A stretch of 64,000 bases of DNA, from assembly GCA_021234155.1 (NCBI GenBank), contig JAJEKV010000547.1, positions 23,141 to 87,140 of the forward strand. The letters run 5' to 3'. The number at the start of each line of letters is the position of its first letter. Position 1 is the stretch's first letter. Under the pieces are notes generated by a model, which searched no databases, was not told the origin of the DNA, and saw only the letters and a list, made by a program, of their open reading frames with translations. This stretch comes from Isoetes taiwanensis. Taxonomy: Eukaryota; Streptophyta; Lycopodiopsida; Isoetales; Isoetaceae. This document shows, piece after piece, positions 12,085-24,443 of this stretch. Position numbers and translations under genes: made by a program.

Positions 12085-12130
12085 AATGCAAATGCACAAT
12101 ATCACGTAATGCAAATGCACAATATCACGT
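12085..12130. repeat. Two exact 23-bp tandem copies
   Basis: The unit AATGCAAATGCACAATATCA plus CGT occurs at 12085-12107 and 12108-12130 without change. Confidence 0.97.
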
Positions 12131-12139
12131 AATACCATC

Positions 12140-13920
12140 GCTGATCTTTATATGTTGCAATTCCCACGGAGTGACCCAAGCCATATTTATATGTAAAAAC
12201 CAACCTCACATTAAATACATACACATACATCCCACGTTAGATACTAGCACGACAAGCATTTCTCAGAAGACGAGACTGGCAAGACGGTTTATTTTCTGGA
12301 TAGCCTTCAATTAGAAGGCAATAATATACTCAACACTAAAGTAAAGATCATATGATTTAAAGTTCTTAATATAATTTCACGATTGTCGGGCAATTGGGAT
12401 TTTGGCCCTATAGGGTATACATCTATAAGGTATGTTGGTGGTTTCAATTGACAAGGATGCAAAATAACTTTGAAGGTTTAAAGATTAAACTTAATATGCA
12501 AGTTATAAAGGTATGGGGATACCGGACCCTGGTATACCCCTCAAGATCCGAACATATTACAGAAACCCACGGCGCCCAACAACGGCTTCTTTTGCTTGGC
12601 CGACCGAGTTTGCTAGCTCGCTCAAGGCAGGAATTCCGTCCAAAACTGGATTTACAAGGCAAAAGCTATCTCTAGGATCAGAATCAGGGAGAGAAGGCGG
12701 ATCTATATATTATCCAAGGCAGAGGACGTAGACAAGCATAATGACGTTTTTTACAAAAATTGGATGCAAGCTTGGATTTCTAGCTCTTGATGGCCGAATT
12801 CAGTCAGGGTTCTACTGGATTTGAATTCAGAGAGCAACTAAGATGACATATTCTACATTTGGACTGGAATTTGGGTCACAGGCGATGGCATCTATGCTTC
12901 ATAACAATCTGTTCTACACAATCCGATTTCCAACAATGCCATAAAATCTAGATACGCATCAAATCCCCACCTGAATGGGATGTGTTGGACTCTCTCCTTG
13001 CTTAGCTTCCGATCCTCTTCTCTTTTCCTCCTCCTCCTACCATCCGGCCAGCTCCTTCCTCTTCTTATATATTGTTGCCCATGAAAGCAAAAGAACATTT
13101 GGCAAGATCTTTTGCAACCCGGGATCATGCCAGATGTAAATCCAGCATGCTACATGCCTCCAATCGAGATCATTTTGCTACCTGGCACAACCACGATTTT
13201 ACTTTCCCCTTATTTAGATGTGCTCACGCTTTTTAAAAGAACTATTTATGACCATTCTCAAGCACGTTAAATTGTATCACTCCCTACTACCAATATGCAA
13301 CTAAGTTTATGCACATCTCTTATGGACATCAAGAAGCTAGTCTAAGCCACTGGGTTCGTTACATCTAAACTCAACATGCGATTTCGGCATTCAATCTGGA
13401 AGCTTCAATTCAAACTCTACTATTTTCTCTGCTCTAAAGTTTCAAATGTTATTCTTCTTTGAAGAGCTTGTTGTTACGGCAACACGTGCTTCCATGTCTC
13501 CCATTTTCTATTGTTACCACTGAATCAATGCCATATCCATTTTGGCAGAGATGAAAAGCCTGGTAGACCATTTATACATACATAACTTTGACCATTCATA
13601 CTATTTTGCCTGATTTTTGAACCAAATAATGTTACACATTTATTTACTGAATAATTTTACCTATCATGTCAATTCTATGCCTAATTCCAAATTTCATATT
13701 TGTATTGTATGCATGCATTAAGTTTATATCCATGCTTGTCTGCCATAATTCATAATCTAGTGTTGTTCTCTAATATATTTATATGTTGTTTTTGAGTAAA
13801 TTAATAGCATTTTCTAGTAAAATGATCTTATTCTATATCTTTTGAGTGCTTTGCCGTTTTTGTTTTTCGTTTTTCATTTTCAAAAAATGACTTGCCGTTT
13901 TACTTTCGTTTTCATTTTAG
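12140..13920. other. No recognisable gene
   Basis: Short frames on both strands overlap in antisense, for example 12394-12731 plus and 12444-12662 minus, and show no motif. The Arg-rich minus frame at 12892-13128 reflects a TCCTCC-rich stretch at 13010-13060 rather than a conserved protein. Confidence 0.5.
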
Positions 13921-13930
13921 TAACTATGGT

Positions 13931-13957
13931 TTGCCCCCCCTAGGGGCAACCCAAAAA
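13931..13957. repeat. Palindromic motif, inverted copy of 35972-35997
   Basis: TTGCCCCCCCTAGGGGCAAC is itself nearly palindromic. With the following CCAAAAA it matches the reverse complement of 35972-35997, with one mismatch and one indel. A separate C/G-rich hairpin (CCCCCCACCC...GGCGGGGGGG) lies at about 14008-14030. Confidence 0.8.
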
Positions 13958-14099
13958 CTATCATATTGTTGGCTTTCCCTAATATCACGATGCATTGAGC
14001 CCCACGAGCCCCCCACCCTGGCGGGGGGGTCTTTATATCCTTTTTCCTACTTATAATGAACTCTAGATTTACCCTTAATATATACAAGAAATTTATCGG

Positions 14100-14149
14100 C
14101 ACACTTATAGTTTAAAAAATTGTGCACACTTATAGTTTTGAAAATTGTG
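14100..14149. repeat. Two 25-bp tandem copies
   Basis: The unit CACACTTATAGTTTAAAAAA plus TTGTG at 14100-14124 is repeated at 14125-14149 with two differences. Confidence 0.9.
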
Positions 14150-15220
14150 CGAAGCTTGAACGGTGTATGATATACCCTCTCCTCAAATTAAGAGATTCCT
14201 TTTTCGAACTGGACCTCTGGGTGCTTTGCATTGCTAGGCAATGCAACCAACTCCCTATATCCATCAATAATGGTGGCAGCCTTTTAAGTTGCTTAGGAGA
14301 ATTGTTATTTTCTGTCTTCACCTCTATCTATTTTAAAATGAAGAAGACTGCATCCTTAGTTAATACAACACACCCTTTAAGTAATCACTCAATTATAGGG
14401 AAGATGTTGAAAATCAGTACAAACTGCATAAATAAAGAGTTAGTACGACATTTAAATAAATTTATTCATAGAAAAGATCAAAGACGTGGTTTTATGGACT
14501 GCAAGATGGATGCACAACTTTTAAGAATTCACCTCAACATCATCTTTATATATAGAGTACAACGTGATTTTTAAATATAGCATACAATTCCATTGAAAAC
14601 TTCTATTTTGTGGCATATGGCAAGCCTCATGGCATGATATTGATACCCTTTTGCTTGGAACTGTTAATTGGAGTCACGGTAAATGCAGTTGTTGATATAG
14701 CCTTCCATGCTGCAGTACATCAATGTACTCCCACCATCAAAACCCAAAATAACATAGGTCAAGAAGATCAACATGCTCCATCAATCACATTTTGAATGTA
14801 AACTCGAGGCTTGATTTATCAATGGTAAATCTAGCAACAACAAACCAATATATCACCATGCGTTATACCTGGAGTTCATCATGGTCATCTGTGTGCAACA
14901 AAATTGCAACTACAGACTTAAAGATGGAGGCATGTGCAGTATACGGTTATATTCATACTTCTAAAGGCATCCCATGAAGTTTCATGAACATAATCCATTA
15001 GCTAATTCATACTTATAAAGTATCCCATAATGATTTAAATTTATCAACCAAGTTGCTGACGCAGTCTCCATGTGTTTGCTATTAGAAGGATAAAGAAATT
15101 GCATAGCACAGAAGAAACTAACAGTTTGGAAACACCTCAGCCAGATCAGTTAAGTGCATTTTTTTGATACCTCAGCATACATGAACATTTGTTATCCCAT
15201 TATTATTATCCTCAAAAAGC
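14150..15220. other. No recognisable gene
   Basis: The 150-codon plus frame at 14122-14574 and shorter ones after it have no motif and are Ile/Lys/Asn-rich, as expected for AT-rich DNA. Confidence 0.5.
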
Positions 15221-15231
15221 CCAAGAAGAGG

Positions 15232-15682
15232 TTCTTCTTGGTCGGACACCCGTATATAGAGTCCGAGATGTGGTATTTCCGGCCTTTTTTTGTCAGCCAA
15301 GTGGTATTTCCGGCCAAAAAAGTAGTGTTTCTGGCAAACAAAAAGTGATGTTTCTGGCCAAAAATATGGTATTTCTAGCCAAAACGTGGTATTTCTGGCC
15401 AAAAATGGTCGGATCCTTCTTGCAGCTCCCTGGACGGCTTGAAATACTTCAAAAGTCCTTCCAATCGCTTTGTCTTCCTCTTTAACACTAGTTTAATGAA
15501 GAGAGGAAGTGATTTGAGCTTAGATAGGGCCGGATCAAGCAAAAAATGACACAAAACGATTGATTCTGGGCTTGAAACTGTGAAGTGCACAGTGGCTGAT
15601 AACGGGTGGCCGGAAACACCACAAAAAAAGTCCAAAAATACCACATCCCGAACTCTAAATATGGCGGTCCGTTCTTCTTGGT
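15232..15682. mobile_element. Mutator-type MITE, 429 bp, with 11-bp target duplication
   Basis: The terminal inverted repeats are 15243-15293 and 15621-15671. Both start CGGAC when read inward, and they match at about 41 of 51 positions. The 11 bases TTCTTCTTGGT flank the element directly on both sides, at 15232-15242 and 15672-15682. A long TIR plus a 9-11 bp target duplication is the signature of Mutator-like elements. The interior at 15270-15405 has about six imperfect copies, period about 20 bp, of TGGTATTTCTGGCCAAAA. No transposase frame, so it is non-autonomous. Confidence 0.85.
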
Positions 15683-15696
15683 GTCCCTCGTACTGC

Positions 15697-15768
15697 CACC
15701 ACTGATGAAACATCCCATAAAGAACATTCACACACCACTGATGAAACATCCCATAAAGAACATTCACA
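15697..15768. repeat. Two exact 36-bp tandem copies
   Basis: The unit starting CACCACTGATGAAACATCCC occurs at 15697-15732 and 15733-15768. It lies just outside the MITE. Confidence 0.95.
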
Positions 15769-16268
15769 CGGTTTGTTTTCAAAGAGAAGTCTTCAATATC
15801 ATGTCGTCTGAAAAAGCTAGCTACATAACTGGTGAATCATGTAATGCCTTCTCAAAAACACAGCCATAGCATCTGCAATGAGACAAAGCCTATTGGTCGA
15901 GACCACTATACAAAATTACTATGCTGCCTAGATTTGTTTATTTTGGTTGATAAACCAGCCATTACCGCAACAATTGGATTATGGGTCCAGTATGTAATGT
16001 TTCCATCCATCTTCCCTGTCATGTCTATGAGCCCAAGAATGCTCTAAAGTATGTACTAATAATTTAATACTTTGGAAGTTCCATAGGTAAGACTTATGGT
16101 TTTTCTATTCTGTATATATCTAATATGCCCATATGCTTAAGGATGAACCTGGAGAAATGCTGGCAATTCAATACATCATCAAGCATTCCACTTGAAATAA
16201 CAGCTCTTAGATGCTGATACACCAACAGTAGTGTTGCGATCTGAATCAAAACGTTCGACCACATTGGC
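15769..16268. other. Spacer between the MITE repeats and the CACTA element
   Basis: Short frames only; I see nothing else. Confidence 0.5.
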
Positions 16269-16272
16269 ATTT

Positions 16273-19200
16273 CACTACAAAAAAAATTTGATTCTCTAGT
16301 TGGAAAATTAAGGGAGAATCTACTTCTCATTCACTGTGCATTCACCTATAAATCACCTTTACCATGTGGAGAATTGTCTCCCTGAAAATCATGGAGAACT
16401 AGTGGAGAATTAATGGTGAATCTTGGACTCGATTCACCATTTGTTCACCTCTAATTTACCATTAAAATTTCTACATCACCACTTCATTTCTAAAAGTTTA
16501 TGAGCCATATCAGCATTTGTACATTGTCTATATCAGCATCTATACATTATCTACAGTAACAAAATAGAGTAACAAAATAGATAACAGCTCGGGGCATCCT
16601 ATGAAATATTAATAAGCCCCATCTCAGCGGCAAATCCATGCACCAATAGATCGAATGGGAATACGATAAGCTCCTCCAAATGCTTGCATATTAATCCAAC
16701 TGCATACAATCCCCTTATCCTCCACAAAATCCTGGATCTAACAAACATGACATTACTTTATACATCAAGTGATTTCTATATTGAACATTCTAGAAATAAG
16801 GATCTTACCCAAAGATGCTTTAGCAAGATATGATCCAACCTTGCTGTTCAAATTGTACGTGATACTAGTGGCATAGACATGGCAAGTTGGGTCTTCAAAG
16901 CAGCTCTGAGGTCCAATTGCCTGCTATTTTACCATCCTCCTGAACACATAGTTTAGTGTTGGACAAAATTCACACTATCCTGTCCATATTCAAATACTAC
17001 TGCCTGTATGTCAAAACTTTAAGAATGCATTCCTATCCACAACAAATAGCTTCACAATAAATGTCTCATATTACATCTTAAATAATGCGAAATATACCTT
17101 AAAATACTTTGTGCCAGCCTGTGCATCAAGTTGGCCGTGCTTAAAAATATTTCTTGTAGATGGAGGCGCTCGCACGTGCAATGTTTGCAGCAAGTGGCAA
17201 TCAAGGTTCCATATTGCTGTTAAGCCCATATTTTTTAAGACAAAATAGTACCAGAGTGATCCACAAAGGTAGGCACCAGGATAAATGCATGTATAATGTA
17301 TCTCCAATTCTTGCAACGTTCACGACCATGTAATTGATTATTTCCCCACTTGTGTGGCTTTATCTAGAGATATTAGAGAGATGCGTATCTTTCCAATGAA
17401 CAAATGATGGTAATGCTGACCACACTTGGGAACGTAGCAATTGCACGTCAAAGAATCGTTGGCACGGACTCAAATTTTCAGTAACCTTAGCACCAAGAAA
17501 CAACAGTGTTAAGATGGACATTGTACCAGAAAAAGGATGTAATGTTCTTTACGCAATTAATCAGGGTGCCTGTCAGGATGTCAGGATTTAAGTACCATTG
17601 TGACAGGATTTAAGTACCATTGTGACAGTGGCAATGTCAAACTTCAATCTATAGAATATTTCATTCTCCAAAGCTTTGTAAGTTGTGAATCTGATGTCAC
17701 TTTCCTTGAATCCTTTCTTGACAAAAGCTTGTACTGATTGGTGCAAATCCTTGGCAGCATCCACGGAACATATATCCAAAAGAAAGACACGAACATATAT
17801 CAAGAGCCCACCTGCATGCATCTAGAATTGGAAATGCAAGGCACACCCATTCATTCGGTTCCCAAAAGACATGAACATATATCAAGAGCCCACCGCAATG
17901 CATCTAAAATTGGAAATGCAAGTCGTAAACAGTTCATTGGGTTCCTTTGAGAAAATGCTAACACGTTGCACTCTACCTCAATTGATGATTCACCCTCTAA
18001 TAGCAATAAGAGGCAAGCTTGTATTCGATTCATAATGTGTATCTTGATGGTCTCTTAGATGGATATTTTTGAAGATGGAAGCGTGTTGACAAAGAGAGAA
18101 GTTCCAACTCATATAACACAATTTGAAAGACTTAATGAGCTCATCTAATTTCTCGGTGTAGAAAGCACGTTATGAGGACCATTATAAGACAAGAAAAACT
18201 CTATTATCCGAGGTCCACAAATTCCAAAGACTTCGTTTAGCGGAAAAGAAGACTTGTGGACTTGATATCAACCTTAGACGAGATGCTTGTTGCGGCTGGA
18301 TAATCATCCGAGATAATTGTGAACACTTCATTTGGGGCCAGCAAAGTATCGAGATAATAAGACAGATAATATGACGGTATCCGAGAAGAGTAAGATATAT
18401 ACCAAAATTTACAATAGCCTTATAAGAGATCCCGTGATAATCCTCCGAAAGTGCAAGCGTGATCATTTTTTTTTTTTTTTTTTTGAAGTAGGGCAAGAGC
18501 ATTTGAATTATGCAATAGTTCATCTCCATATGCCCAATACACCGCAATCTTGAGAGGGCAAAGTCAAAGTAAGGACATACATGAAGGAGAAGAAGTAAAC
18601 AGATTTGAATTTTCGAGGCTTCCACATTGCATGCATTATTTCCCGTTTTGCATTAATCGTAATAAAGATGACCACCAAAGGTGTATAATATGTTGGTTGC
18701 TCAAGTAAAATATAGAACTAAACTTTTCGGGGGCGCAGGTTCGACTCCTTCATCTTTGCAACCAAAAATTCAGATTAAAATTTTGAGGCCTGCAGGTTTA
18801 GGAAGCTAGAAACATAAGCCATACCCCGTCCATGAATGAGAGCACCAATCGTCATATACCATGGTGTATGTTGTCATTCCAACACCCATAAAAGACCGGA
18901 TCCTAGTTGTGGAAGGAAGGCACAAAATAGACATCATGCAAAGATCGCCAAATATGTAGGTCCAAAAGCTTGTCAAATTGGTCACTTCTATAATATATGT
19001 TGCTGCAGTTCTAGAAATAAATTAGTTACAATTTTCTACATTTGGTGATCATAAATGTAAGCATATACAAGTGAAAAGATCAACCTGGCACATGCAATGA
19101 GCTGAATTATAGAGCAAAATAGCAGAAATGTACAGTTAAACATAAAACCAGCTGCTTTCCAATATGACCCAAGGAGTCCATCTAAAACTTCAAACCACTG

Positions 19201-20453
19201 CAACCAGCAGAACTTCAAAAATCCTATTCAAAAGTGCTAGAAAATGCAGAATAGAAGAAATAAGCGTGCACCTGAATGACATGGTTTTTGAAGTTGACAT
19301 TCTCCTTTTCCTTGCGGGTTCTATATTCTATGTAGAGCCAGCTAACGAGATACGCAGTCCAGGAGCCTAACAAACCATATAATATTTGAAAGGCACTCCC
19401 CCATACTATTCCAAGCTATGAAAATGAGTATGGAAGTGTCAAGAGCACCTAGGCCACCTGGATTCATACAAAGGGCAAATATGATAATTAATACTTTAAT
19501 AATGTGGCCCATGATGCAGATGCAAATATGACAAATCTCACATATGTTACAATACTTTGTTTAATCCTGCAACCTATAGTTAACTCTAACTGTCTTAAGT
19601 ATTTTATTCTCTAATTATCTTTTCAAGGGACGATTCTGCGAAATCAAAGGAATCCAGGTAAGGGGTGAAGTCATTGTTAAGGATTAACAACCATCAACAT
19701 GTTCAAGATGACAAATGGTAAAAGCTGGAAGCAAGTTCGCAAATTGGTGGCAAAATAAGCTCAAAATGGTAAAGGCAAGACTAATCAAGAATATGGCTGA
19801 TCTGAAGCAAGAGGCATGTTTATAAGGTCTAACAAGTCCCTACATTTCTATTCGGTTGATTTGAAAAGAGTAATCACACTGGTTAGAGGCAATGACTAAA
19901 CCGGGCATCATAAAAGAGCCTCCATGCCCGCCAGGCTTCTTCAAATTAGCCTTGGCGGGTTATCAACAAGGCCATCCTGTTGTTTTCGATCAAGTCCCTG
20001 TTGTTTGAATGCTGCGAATTAGACGTTTTCTTGTAACAGGGGGATTTACAAGACAAGTAATCCTGCAAGACTATCTTGCAATCTGCTAATCCTGCTGGAC
20101 TCAAACATTGCAATCTGCTAATCCTACTGGACTCAAACATAATGTAAAGGCTCTTCCAGAACTATGCAGATCGCCCTAATTTCATGATTTGAATCTACAA
20201 ATCTAGAGGATATATCCTATTGCATGAATGTATGAGCTCTTGACCTGTTCAGAGCGAGCGGCAGTCGCCAAATCCGTCAGGCGCAGCTTCCCAATCCGTC
20301 GCCGCTTCGGCGTCAATCCATCATCGGCCGCCCAGGCGTCAATCCGTCATCGGCCGCAATTAACATTCCCCTTATTCTCCACCCTTTACCCTATATTCTC
20401 CACGTGGAGAATGCGTGGAGATAGGGGGAGAGAATGTTATTTTTTTTCTAGTG
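16273..20453. mobile_element. Non-autonomous CACTA (En/Spm) element, 4181 bp
   Basis: The left end at 16273 reads CACTACAAAAAAAATTTGAT. The reverse complement of the right end at 20453 reads CACTAGAAAAAAAATAACAT. The 24-bp termini match at 20 positions, and both go on to ATTCTC. Subterminal repeats of GTGGAGAAT are present at both ends, for example at 16356, 16394-16402, 20393-20412 and 20415-20421, as expected for transposase-binding sites of CACTA elements. ATTT flanks both ends; CACTA target duplications are usually 3 bp, so the fourth base may be chance. No long frame with TNPD/DUF4218-type motifs occurs inside, so mobility would need a partner element. The interior holds a T20 run at about 18465-18484, local duplications and otherwise unrecognised sequence. 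Confidence 0.85.
17788..17922. repeat. Imperfect ~82-bp period duplication inside the CACTA element
   Basis: A ~53-bp segment (CGAACATATATCAAGAGCCC and following) at 17788-17840 recurs at 17870-17922 with a few differences. A shorter duplication, AGGATTTAAGTACCATTGTG, lies just before it at about 17583-17627. Confidence 0.85.
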
Positions 20454-20457
20454 ATTT

Positions 20458-21870
20458 GCTTATCTCCATCTTCTTTCTTCTTAGATTTATCACCTGGAAA
20501 TAAATCCCACTTAGGCATCCCAGGAATGTTCCGTGATGGCCAAAATCTTCTCTCTTCAAGCTAATTAACTTGGAAAAAAGATACAAAATATTCGTTTTTT
20601 CCATGTATTATAGCGTTTGGTTCATCTTTTATTGCAAGCCACCGATGTGGGGAATATTCCTGGCATTGTACCAGTTTGATGGCCCACATCATTTACAACT
20701 AAAGCGAGACAAACTTTTTCAATGGTGCACCTTGACCTCAATGGTCCAAAACCACAATATCATTAAATGAAAGAAATTACATAAACCTTGGTAGCCAAAA
20801 CAGCATGCATAGCAACTGAGACACATAGGTCTATTTACAAACATCTAACAATGCCACAAGGATAATAAGGCCTGTGGCTGCTCCCATTTTGCCTGGAGAT
20901 TTGGCGCAATCCTGGAGATAGAGCGCCAAAACCGGAAATCTTCCTTCTGTGTTCTGCGAGTTAAAAAACAACAAATAAAAATTTCTTCATATATGGAAGA
21001 ACGAGCTTATCCACGAAATGCTAGTTCCTCCGGAACTTCTACATCTTGCCAAGAAGCAACATCTGCAGGCACAAGCAGACAATCTTCAGATGGGCCAAGT
21101 ACAAATTAAACAGCAAAGAAATGGTAGGGCTCTGCTCTCGGAATCAAGCAAATCCTTATTTTAGGGCCTGCGAATCAGGCCCAAGCACTGTTTGAAGATA
21201 CTAAAGTATGCCTCTCTTGTAAGAAAGCCGATTGCAGATATGCTAGCAAAGTATGCAGATGCTACCCGATTGCCTTTCCTAAATCTCTGCTAAACACAAA
21301 CCAGGCTTCATATGGGTACGATGGGCACAAATCCGGCCACCATCTGTAAGCAAATTCGCATGTAGCACTAACCACCAGTTCTTGATGGTTCCAGAATCAT
21401 CTTATCCGGCATAAATCTGGCACACACCCTCTTCTGGGATCATAATCAGCGGCAGGCATAAGAAAATGAAGGTTCGATAAACCTATGCAGTGTTATGACC
21501 CCGTAAACCACAGGGACCAGTGTTTTGCTTGTAATTGTGTGTCAAGTTTTTTTTTGGTAACTTTGGTTACCAGTTTGCTAAGCGGCGCCACCAGAGCACC
21601 GCTAACACAACTTTACGTGACAAATTTACTATTAAAAACATCAACATCAGTTTTACAAGTTTTACCATTGAAAACATTGAAAACATCAGTTTTACATCAG
21701 TTTTACATCAGTTTTTTTACAAGTTTTACCATTGAAAACATCAGTTTTACATCACAGTTATTTTCCATTGAAAACCATTCAAAATTAGTCATATCTTCAG
21801 ACTCTTCACTTCAGACTGTCACTTCGAACTCAGCAGAAACTCAGACTCAAACTCAGCAGAAACTTCAACT
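20458..21870. other. No recognisable gene
   Basis: Only short frames. The plus frame at 21485-21982 is antisense to the last exon and 3' region of the recombinase gene, and its repetitive part (ACATCAGTTTTAC copies at 21640-21755) is a local simple repeat. Confidence 0.5.
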
Positions 21871-21879
21871 TACTAACTG

Positions 21880-24271
21880 TCACTTCGAAATCACATTTGT
21901 TTTATCAAGAAGAGGAACGCGGGCACTGGAATCTGGCAAGACAAACGTACAGTTATTAAACGTTGCTCCAAAGAAACTCTGACCACCTGCACGATTAAAC
22001 CAAATAGACAAATAAACAAGACACTCGAATAAATGGGAAACCAAAACAAACAACTCAAATTTTAAAACTTACCAAAATTATTCAGTTGCACACTTTTTCT
22101 TGGAAAATAGTGTCGCAAATTTGGAGCAGTTTCAATAAGTTCTTCCAGCATTTCATTAGTAAAATCATCGCTGTCAGACATAGAAATATCACAATTCCCT
22201 GCACAATTCCCTGCAGGAACATTGGCAACAGACTTCCCAATATTGGCAACAGACTTCCCAATATCATCAACATTGATAATCTTTGTTTTTTCCTGCTCTG
22301 AACTTGAACTTCCACCAGTAACCACACCTTCAATAAAAATATAAACATTAAAAGCCTAACATACAATTAAATAAACGATAGAGAAAGAAAAAAAATACTA
22401 ACCTGAACCTGTACCAGTTTCAAGTGGCACAAGGACTTTTGATGATCGAGAACCTAATAAAAACTTTTCTTTTGTAGCAATTCGCTCAGACAGCACGTCC
22501 TTATACAACCTTAACGAGCCATCATCATTATATGGCTTTGAATTGATCTCCATAGCAGCTTCCACTTGAATATCTTTGCTCCTATCATACCTACAATAAA
22601 CATAATCATTATTAAACACAATAATCTTAGGTTCCAGAAAAACTAATAACAAGTCTTACTTATGATACGAATCGGTGTTCCGATGCCCTCGTAACAAGCT
22701 TCCCGATCTCTGAGGTGCATGACAAAGAGACATCCGAAGTTATTGTAGAAACTCTACCGCTTTTGTTTGAAAGTTGAACATCAACAAAGTCTTTGCCCAT
22801 GCTTTGTACCCAACTAGAGAGATTATTAACACCAACCCTACCCTTTCAAAACCGGACCGCATGAACAAGTATAACTAATTAATATCGAAAAGAAACCAAA
22901 AATAAATAGATACAATACATACATTGCCCTTAAAGTTCGGAATAGGTTGCAGAAAGAATGGCCTTGGACCAGGGAATCTCCTTCTTTAGGAAGATGCCCG
23001 GACATCTTTGTTTATAGGTAAGAATGAAATCCTCTTCATGGGTCCGGATCGATGGCCTAAAGTGTGACTCATCAAATCGAGTCTTTGTTGTACTCCCCAT
23101 TTTTACTTTCGTCCTCTCGTCATAAAGCGAGTAAAACGAAGAACCATCAAATTCCAAAGTAAAATCCACATCCTTACACTCATATAGCTCAGCGCCACCC
23201 CTGATAGCAAAGCGAGTAACCAAAAAATAGCAAAGGCGTTTCTGGATCCCTTTCGGGCTATGGATTTGGAAATCCAAATCTGCAAGCAGATCTTTTTCTG
23301 TGTTGAAAGGGATGGCAGCGGCTTTCGTCTTCTTAACACCTACACCCTCCTTCCTTGCTTTATCACAAGCAGCAACAAAACCTAGTCTAGCCTTACCAAA
23401 TCGCAGATCTCTTAAAATATTAAATGGTGGCTCCTTAAGATCACCCGTCAAATTAACCGTTACCTCCTGCTTCTTACGTACAATGCGACCTATTCCCTTC
23501 AATAGGCAATTCAAACTGAAAAAAGAAAACAATAAACTACTGTAAACAATTCAATAAACTACTGAAAACAATAAACTACTGAAAATAATAAACTGATAAA
23601 CTACTGTAAAAACTATTCTAAAACTACCATAACAACTTCTAAACTACCCTAACACCTGCTAAAGTAAACTATCCTAACACATTCTAAACTAAACTATCCT
23701 AACACCTGCTAACGTAACCTAGCTTAGAACTAAAAATAGAGTGAAGTACTAACCTGCCAGGTGGAAAAAGACTGCCATCCTTTTTTCTAACTTGCAGAAG
23801 GAAGCGCATGACCATGTCATTCAACTGCAGCAGTGGAATATCTTCGATTGGAGTTTCTGGTGAAACCGTGAATTCCTTTTTAAAATGCCTTCTCCAGGCG
23901 TCAAATCGGCCTCTAGCCCATTTAGTTTGCTTGCTCGACCTATCTTTCCCACCCTTCTCAATTTCTAAGACAACCTTTTCATCGAGTTCAGAATATTCCT
24001 TGCATGCTTTACTGCCCTCTTTATCAACAAATCCTTCGTTGAACCAAGGCTCATTTTCAATGCTTTTCAACAATTTTTCAACATCTTCTGGATTAGTTTC
24101 CTTCACCAACTGCTCAGCCACGACAGCTTCGTCATCAACGGGGTTATCGCTTGAAAGAAAATCAATTCCAATCGAGAAATTTGGGCTGATACTAGCATTG
24201 CAGTCAGCAAATGCTATACTTAGCAAAGACAAAGCAAAAGCAAGCAAAATTAAACACCTTGTATTATCCAT
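21880..24271 (-). pseudogene. Crypton-like tyrosine recombinase gene (DUF3504-like), six exons, two frameshifts
   Basis: Minus-strand exons with GT-AG junctions and consistent phase: 24271-23754, 23515-22923, 22842-22660, 22590-22403, 22327-22073 and 21986-21880 (stop TGA). About 610 codons. Exon 1 has an N-terminal SAM-like region (KWARGRFDAWRRHF), then VMRFLLQVRKKDGSLFPPGS, which spans the splice. Exon 2 holds the first catalytic Arg context (FAIRGGAELYECKDVDFTL) and later FFLQPIPNFKGN. Exon 3 has GVNNLSSWVQSMGKDF, NKSGRVSTITS (second Arg box) and GHRNTDSYHK. Exon 4 continues Y-DRSKDIQVEAAMEI, and exon 6 has a FNNCTFVL motif. This order is that of the DUF3504 domain in KIAA1958/ZMYM-type proteins and Crypton transposons, which cut and join DNA through a tyrosine. 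The His usually before SGR is Lys here. One-base shifts are inferred near 22985 and 22690. The true 5' start is uncertain, because MDNTRCLILLAFALS looks signal-like and an acceptor-like CAG lies just upstream. Confidence 0.82.
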
Positions 24272-24443
24272 TGCAGGTTACAGAAACCTGCATGAAAACA
24301 ATAATCTGAATCAGTTTAATAAATAAAGAAAATAACCTGAAAACTTTTGACAAACAAGAACCTAATCAACCTAGATCTAATAACTGCTTACGTATGTACA
24401 TATAGAATAGAATGTAATAGTTGCATGGTTACTGCTATTCAGT

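Noticed and set aside
14122-14574. 150-codon plus-strand frame
   Set aside because: AT-driven composition, no motif, no splice or promoter context.
18182-18625. 147-codon minus-strand frame in the CACTA element
   Set aside because: Contains a Lys run from poly(T) and no transposase motif.
18725-18765. GGTTCGACTCC, a tRNA B-box-like word
   Set aside because: No matching A box or cloverleaf can be folded around it; a chance match or an old SINE scrap at best.
21485-21982. 165-codon plus-strand frame
   Set aside because: Antisense to the last recombinase exon and partly made of a local simple repeat; no motif.
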